Source: Alphaproteobacteria bacterium
GTDB taxonomy: Bacteria > Pseudomonadota > Alphaproteobacteria > Puniceispirillales > Puniceispirillaceae
DNA: 34,435 nt
Assembly (NCBI GenBank): GCA_030835985.1
Contig: JAURQT010000023.1
Coordinates: 1-34,435, forward strand
Direction of reading: 5' to 3'
Shown: one piece after another, positions 32,801-34,435 of the stretch
Numbering within the stretch: position 1 is the first letter of the stretch
Layout of the letters: each line of letters begins with the position of its first letter
The notes under the pieces: model-generated
What the model saw: only the letters and a program-made list of their open reading frames with translations
Database searches by the model: none
Told to the model about the DNA's origin: nothing
Made by a program: the position numbers and the translations under genes

Positions 32801-34435
32801 CCAGAACCGTATATTGATTGCGCCCGCTACCCGCGACATTCAGATTGCCTTTCATGGCCCGCAGATTCATTTGCCGGGCAGATTGCACCCCAGAGCCTGC
32901 ACCGATATTTAGCCGCACATCGCGATTGACCAGCGCATCTGCGTTCAGCCCTGCATTAATCGCAATCACTGTTTTATTAAAGATATCGGCCTTGGCATTG
33001 ACCTGAATATTTGCCCTGAGTTGATCCTGGCCAGCAAACATATTCAGATCGCCATTTGCCCGTACCACGCTATTCCGGGCAAAATTAATCTCTTCGTTTG
33101 AATTCAGGGTTGCAAAGGCCTGTGCGCCCGCCCCGACACCTGCCAGCCCCCAGACAGAGGTTTTGGCAATACTGTCAATTGCGGCATCGGCACTGGTTTT
33201 GATATTGATATTGCCGCGCTCTGTTGCCAGAAATGCGTCATCTTCAAAATAGATCCCGTTATGGGAGGTAGCCGTATTGCGGGCCAGCGCGCGCGGAATA
33301 GACACCACTGCCCCTGTGCTGACCTTGGCGCTGGTATCCATCTGGTTCAAAGACAGGGCGCGGATATTTGCCGCCCCCTCATCACCAAAATCACCGGTAA
33401 CAAAGGCAGAAGCATCGCGGCCAAAGCGAATTCTGGAATTTTGAACCTGGCTTGCTTCGGTAAAGCCCAGCGTCGCCGATAGCCCGCCCCCGCCGGAGAA
33501 ATTGAAATTATTCCCTGAAAGCCCTGTTTTACCCAGCCGGTTATTGGTTACTACATCCAGCTGATGAGCGACTATCTGGCTATGATTGCCAAGGCGGATA
33601 TCGACATTTGCCTGGCCATCTGCATGGGCCAAACCGCCTGTTACCCCGGCCAGACCAATAGAAGAGGCATCGATTTTACTGTCATAATTATCATTATTTG
33701 CGGCCAGCAGCGCCATGCTTCCGGTTACCTGAACCACACTGCCAGACGGGGCATTGGCGGCATCGGCAAAGGTAATGCTGTTATTTGCCCCGCTTGTGAC
33801 CGCAGATTCGCCGCCATTTACCGCCAGCAGACCACCTGCCCCGGCAACCAAATCCATCACTGCCAGCTTTGCAGATTGAGAGGTGACATTCATATCGCCG
33901 CGAATATCTAGCTGGCTACCTGCCCCAAAATTCACCTGTGTGCCACCTGTCTGGGCAACCCGCCCGATATGTGCGCCCAATGCCGCCGCCCCGATGGCAA
34001 AGCCGTCACTGCGCCCGCGTAAACGTGCTGCATTATCGGCGACAATATTCAGAGCTGTCCCATTATCCAGATTATTGCCGGCATCCAGGCTATTCACATT
34101 CAAGGATGCATTGGCGGCGATATTCACGGCCGCATTGGTGTCCACATCAATAAAGTTCTCTGAACCCGATACCCCTGCCAGCACCCCGCCGGACGCGCCC
34201 AGCACTTGTGCATCGGCAATATAGTTGCTGGCATCGGCAAAGCTGGCCGTCATGGTGATATTATCGGCACTAAGAGCGGCATTATTACCCACGCTGACCA
34301 GCGCATCCCTATCCACATCAATATCAGAGGAGATGACCGACAGCCCTACACCGCCAGCGACAGCAACGCCTCTGGCTTGCGAGCTGTTTCTGGCTTTTTC
34401 ATCTGCCAGCAGCGTTATATTGCCTGTAGAAGCGA
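26802..34435 (-). CDS. Giant filamentous adhesin, FhaB/LktA-like (N-terminus beyond the window)
   Basis: The frame is open from the right edge to the stop at 26802, at least 2543 codons. The track's start at 34316 is only an internal GTG; upstream codons continue with the same kind of sequence (GNITLLADEKARNSSQARGVAVAGG). The protein is dominated by short beta-strand repeats rich in G, N, D, A and V (for example GDVTLTTLSGSIIDA), as in beta-solenoid adhesins. Three non-repetitive inserts break this: a coiled coil (about 600-775, numbered from the GTG), an aromatic block (about 1210-1336) and a helical block (about 1553-1696). The C-terminus has no barrel; it ends in a GDNA-repeat tail. Secretion is therefore probably by a two-partner TpsB system. 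The LktA-like adhesin label is from memory. Confidence 0.85.
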   Translation of the reverse strand, partial: ASTGNITLLADEKARNSSQARGVAVAGGVGLSVISSDIDVDRDALVSVGNNAALSADNITMTASFADASNYIADAQVLGASGGVLAGVSGSENFIDVDTNAAVNIAANASLNVNSLDAGNNLDNGTALNIVADNAARLRGRSDGFAIGAAALGAHIGRVAQTGGTQVNFGAGSQLDIRGDMNVTSQSAKLAVMDLVAGAGGLLAVNGGESAVTSGANNSITFADAANAPSGSVVQVTGSMALLAANNDNYDSKIDASSIGLAGVTGGLAHADGQANVDIRLGNHSQIVAHQLDVVTNNRLGKTGLSGNNFNFSGGGGLSATLGFTEASQVQNSRIRFGRDASAFVTGDFGDEGAANIRALSLNQMDTSAKVSTGAVVSIPRALARNTATSHNGIYFEDDAFLATERGNINIKTSADAAIDSIAKTSVWGLAGVGAGAQAFATLNSNEEINFARNSVVRANGDLNMFAGQDQLRANIQVNAKADIFNKTVIAINAGLNADALVNRDVRLNIGAGSGVQSARQMNLRAMKGNLNVAGSGRNQYTVLGIPVEDGFGSSIVNGGGTITIDGRAETGIFNEQYIGFGRDFTNFDLAGDGTTIRRPVTEINGRWYLDDGTELVVREDSYSAQLLDSIRSGENVEWTILKDQNLANDIGDEIAALNNAKAAAGNPDAFAALDARRTALQNERADALGLADTGPSIANEIADQETIKQTAQNALASCDPNTDPDCPAVYQTTIDDADARITELQGFQSDISTDGGDDIDTAATVNMLDAEIAAITAQINDLADGATATNIDTEIAFLEAMRDNLNTGNVDIIEIGNLFAATGHIVAKADTLAGSGSGTLHSEHEVSITVRNDSPNPIRIRNIEIPNQPGGNIYFNDQLIRNAADIRHINQNKSAAVDMALSMSPNNFTTNVDIISRFDPYASSYNPTINGHKMDVVAPEIMLAGTIENRGGNVTINNRHGSIHQFGQINASEVSLTAGGALFVNDKTPGIFQYGPHPESLGGFGNVAASRLDNIGVADADAGGCSGAAGNLRLDPNNSESCTQGNLSNTQTLQASEDSSSIVAGKIFIVANTINLNSVIQSGIAQKDITINTSDMGGVGSSQIIVQNDITYNNANGTNREGTGGIYAYYNSADDVIEVNGLEAKGGEITIAGKLISTGHGQLNVLDGYGTYNVINNTSKDLRINYASTGEIEGKVTLIDNARDNGFGNPLVTQYTREGNVIRVLSNQGAQGSTAVNAVAGLDGTTGRLSSYDPLSGLRYFWIQAEEIGVERDYLAYKSAWETFGITHSYLTSYVPPTSTFTGAVALPASELPMADYAAVDTSTNAEYRMRPKFIQESYSRTTGTRNRRCKGIPFLVNKCWWDQFTDETETGTMFYYQDVKADKRVAVKFIGTDSGEMNITSNGGIQINGDISASDSQVRLTANNGDILVTNATADLQFGDLVLNASGTVGTALAPIAMLQDSTDTIDVTAGSGVHLRSETGSLRFADLNNASGDVSLYAGQDILTATGVNAIAGDNITMTALYGAVSEIGGGSIRVNTNNQGSLNVRSRTGDLDITEVAGDLYLGTLDAIGDVTLTTLSGSIIDANEVQTDDLTTQAELLNLWTDLKLRGNDAEQKRTAQIATYNAEMTDLYKDYWRLRDVQQTPNGQYIAQDYDPNFAYNASADEQAALNNDATRIAAYEASQQARYQQAYEKFGDPAYDPNYTHLASTEETDEFTAGYFWSDHELEVPLPGVAFKETTDTTAYIESANIIGDNIVLNVNAGGVPNSGNIGEYQTLGTYDIQDVISGNNLSDGDKIILTAAESDDVTFDNMDALTAQPELDENGEPLPAAPLTGTLSVTQRQDIDIETRNANSVVTINAPDGHAFIGGENSQYGLNIFTLAAGREVRLKINGDVNNARSDANVVLSGQNAVIESGDGVIGSAGLPFRVDIANSYKMTARALGGIWIDEAQGDMRIGQIYSPAEVNLVSPGAMIDAENDLIVDVKGDIVRLIADGDIGTRYLPTDTALIRKQKALDVASADYDSSQFAVTSTNGGAWLYGPLGQNLRLTAADLTDELDVAVGANLRIQGNLDTDGSDITLRSYETLQIDGDGAVNTNGALLRVMAVEDVVLASTLDTQNGDMITNGRNVTILEDARLDMGTGALRIDAQDNATITGIISDNNAACGNGQTGCAVTVLASNIQDGGDVNPDILLQGNGGLRFGAHQYANINDIRHTGSGTLVMEVGGKNDGARGVAAMLGVTTDADVNLSYLSMNSAAISAPRTAMAAGGSSFAIDSGNIRDNLYLDLGNAGSNLFQARIGRLEDNALTPDSWLQAGTATGFFDNGALQPAGDRKDDYRCTGLPAYIANTNAVFNFSFTFQRPFVDCSGVLNYYSPVYSLLQVKQTADQQVLGQVASILEQLNRSNQRVGITAGLSPQSAPNFVSTVATRGLDGRQLDLRGGFANNVQGQAETLNPESATQSIGVILEQGLGDGLPINIINLQEAGDNAGDNTGDNAGDNAGDNAGGNAGDNAGGLQIDENLLQQTSLTGDSTPDESQANPL
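26890..26973 (-). repeat. 12-bp coding tandem repeat (GDNA motif) in the adhesin tail
   Basis: Seven full 12-base units related to CCRGCATTATCG (plus strand) run in register, followed by a partial unit. They encode Gly-Asp-Asn-Ala repeats with minor variants. The unit length is a multiple of three, so slippage would vary tail length without frameshift. Confidence 0.9.

Overview
The window looks like chromosomal DNA of a free-living, probably marine alphaproteobacterium. This is inferred from near-balanced base composition, a TRAP carboxylate transporter, a choline-sulfatase relic, Zur boxes of the GTTATnnnATAAC type and large surface adhesins. A SAR116-like lineage would fit, but no rRNA or marker gene is present to prove it. 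I see no tRNA, CRISPR array, insertion sequence or phage gene. No gene-free stretch exceeds 300 bases.

1-9.1 kb is a catabolic and transport region. On the minus strand, in transcription order, lie a ThDP-dependent decarboxylase/carboligase-like enzyme, a DadA-like D-amino-acid dehydrogenase, a TRAP transporter (dctP, dctQ, dctM) and a 2-dehydro-3-deoxygalactonokinase (dgoK). The first codons of another minus-strand gene run off the left edge. Divergently on the plus strand lie an Asp/Glu racemase-family enzyme and a BASS-like membrane transporter that starts at GTG. The set suggests uptake and oxidation of an amino or sugar-derived acid, but the substrate is not evident.

9.2-15 kb is a mixed region: a PcaD-like enol-lactonase, a DMT transporter, a class V PLP enzyme, a choline-sulfatase gene (betC) broken by two in-frame stop codons, and a second DMT transporter whose natural N-terminus has no canonical start codon. 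The two adjacent lesions suggest local gene decay, or recoding.

15-20.8 kb is metal transport. The zinc uptake system is split: zur-znuC-znuB on the minus strand and znuA on the plus strand diverge from a 62-bp gap carrying two perfect Zur palindromes. A tungstate ABC transporter follows in the order tupB-tupC-tupA.

20.9-22.7 kb is one long gene joining a CoA-binding (YccU-like) domain to an O-acetylhomoserine sulfhydrylase.

22.8-34.4 kb holds two large convergent surface-protein genes. One encodes a 1245-residue protein with eight Calx-beta repeats and a C-terminal beta-barrel-like region. The other is a filamentous-haemagglutinin/LktA-like adhesin of more than 2500 residues, truncated at its N-terminus by the window edge. 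It contains helical inserts in a beta-solenoid, ten cysteines in five close pairs, and a 12-bp coding tandem repeat near its end.
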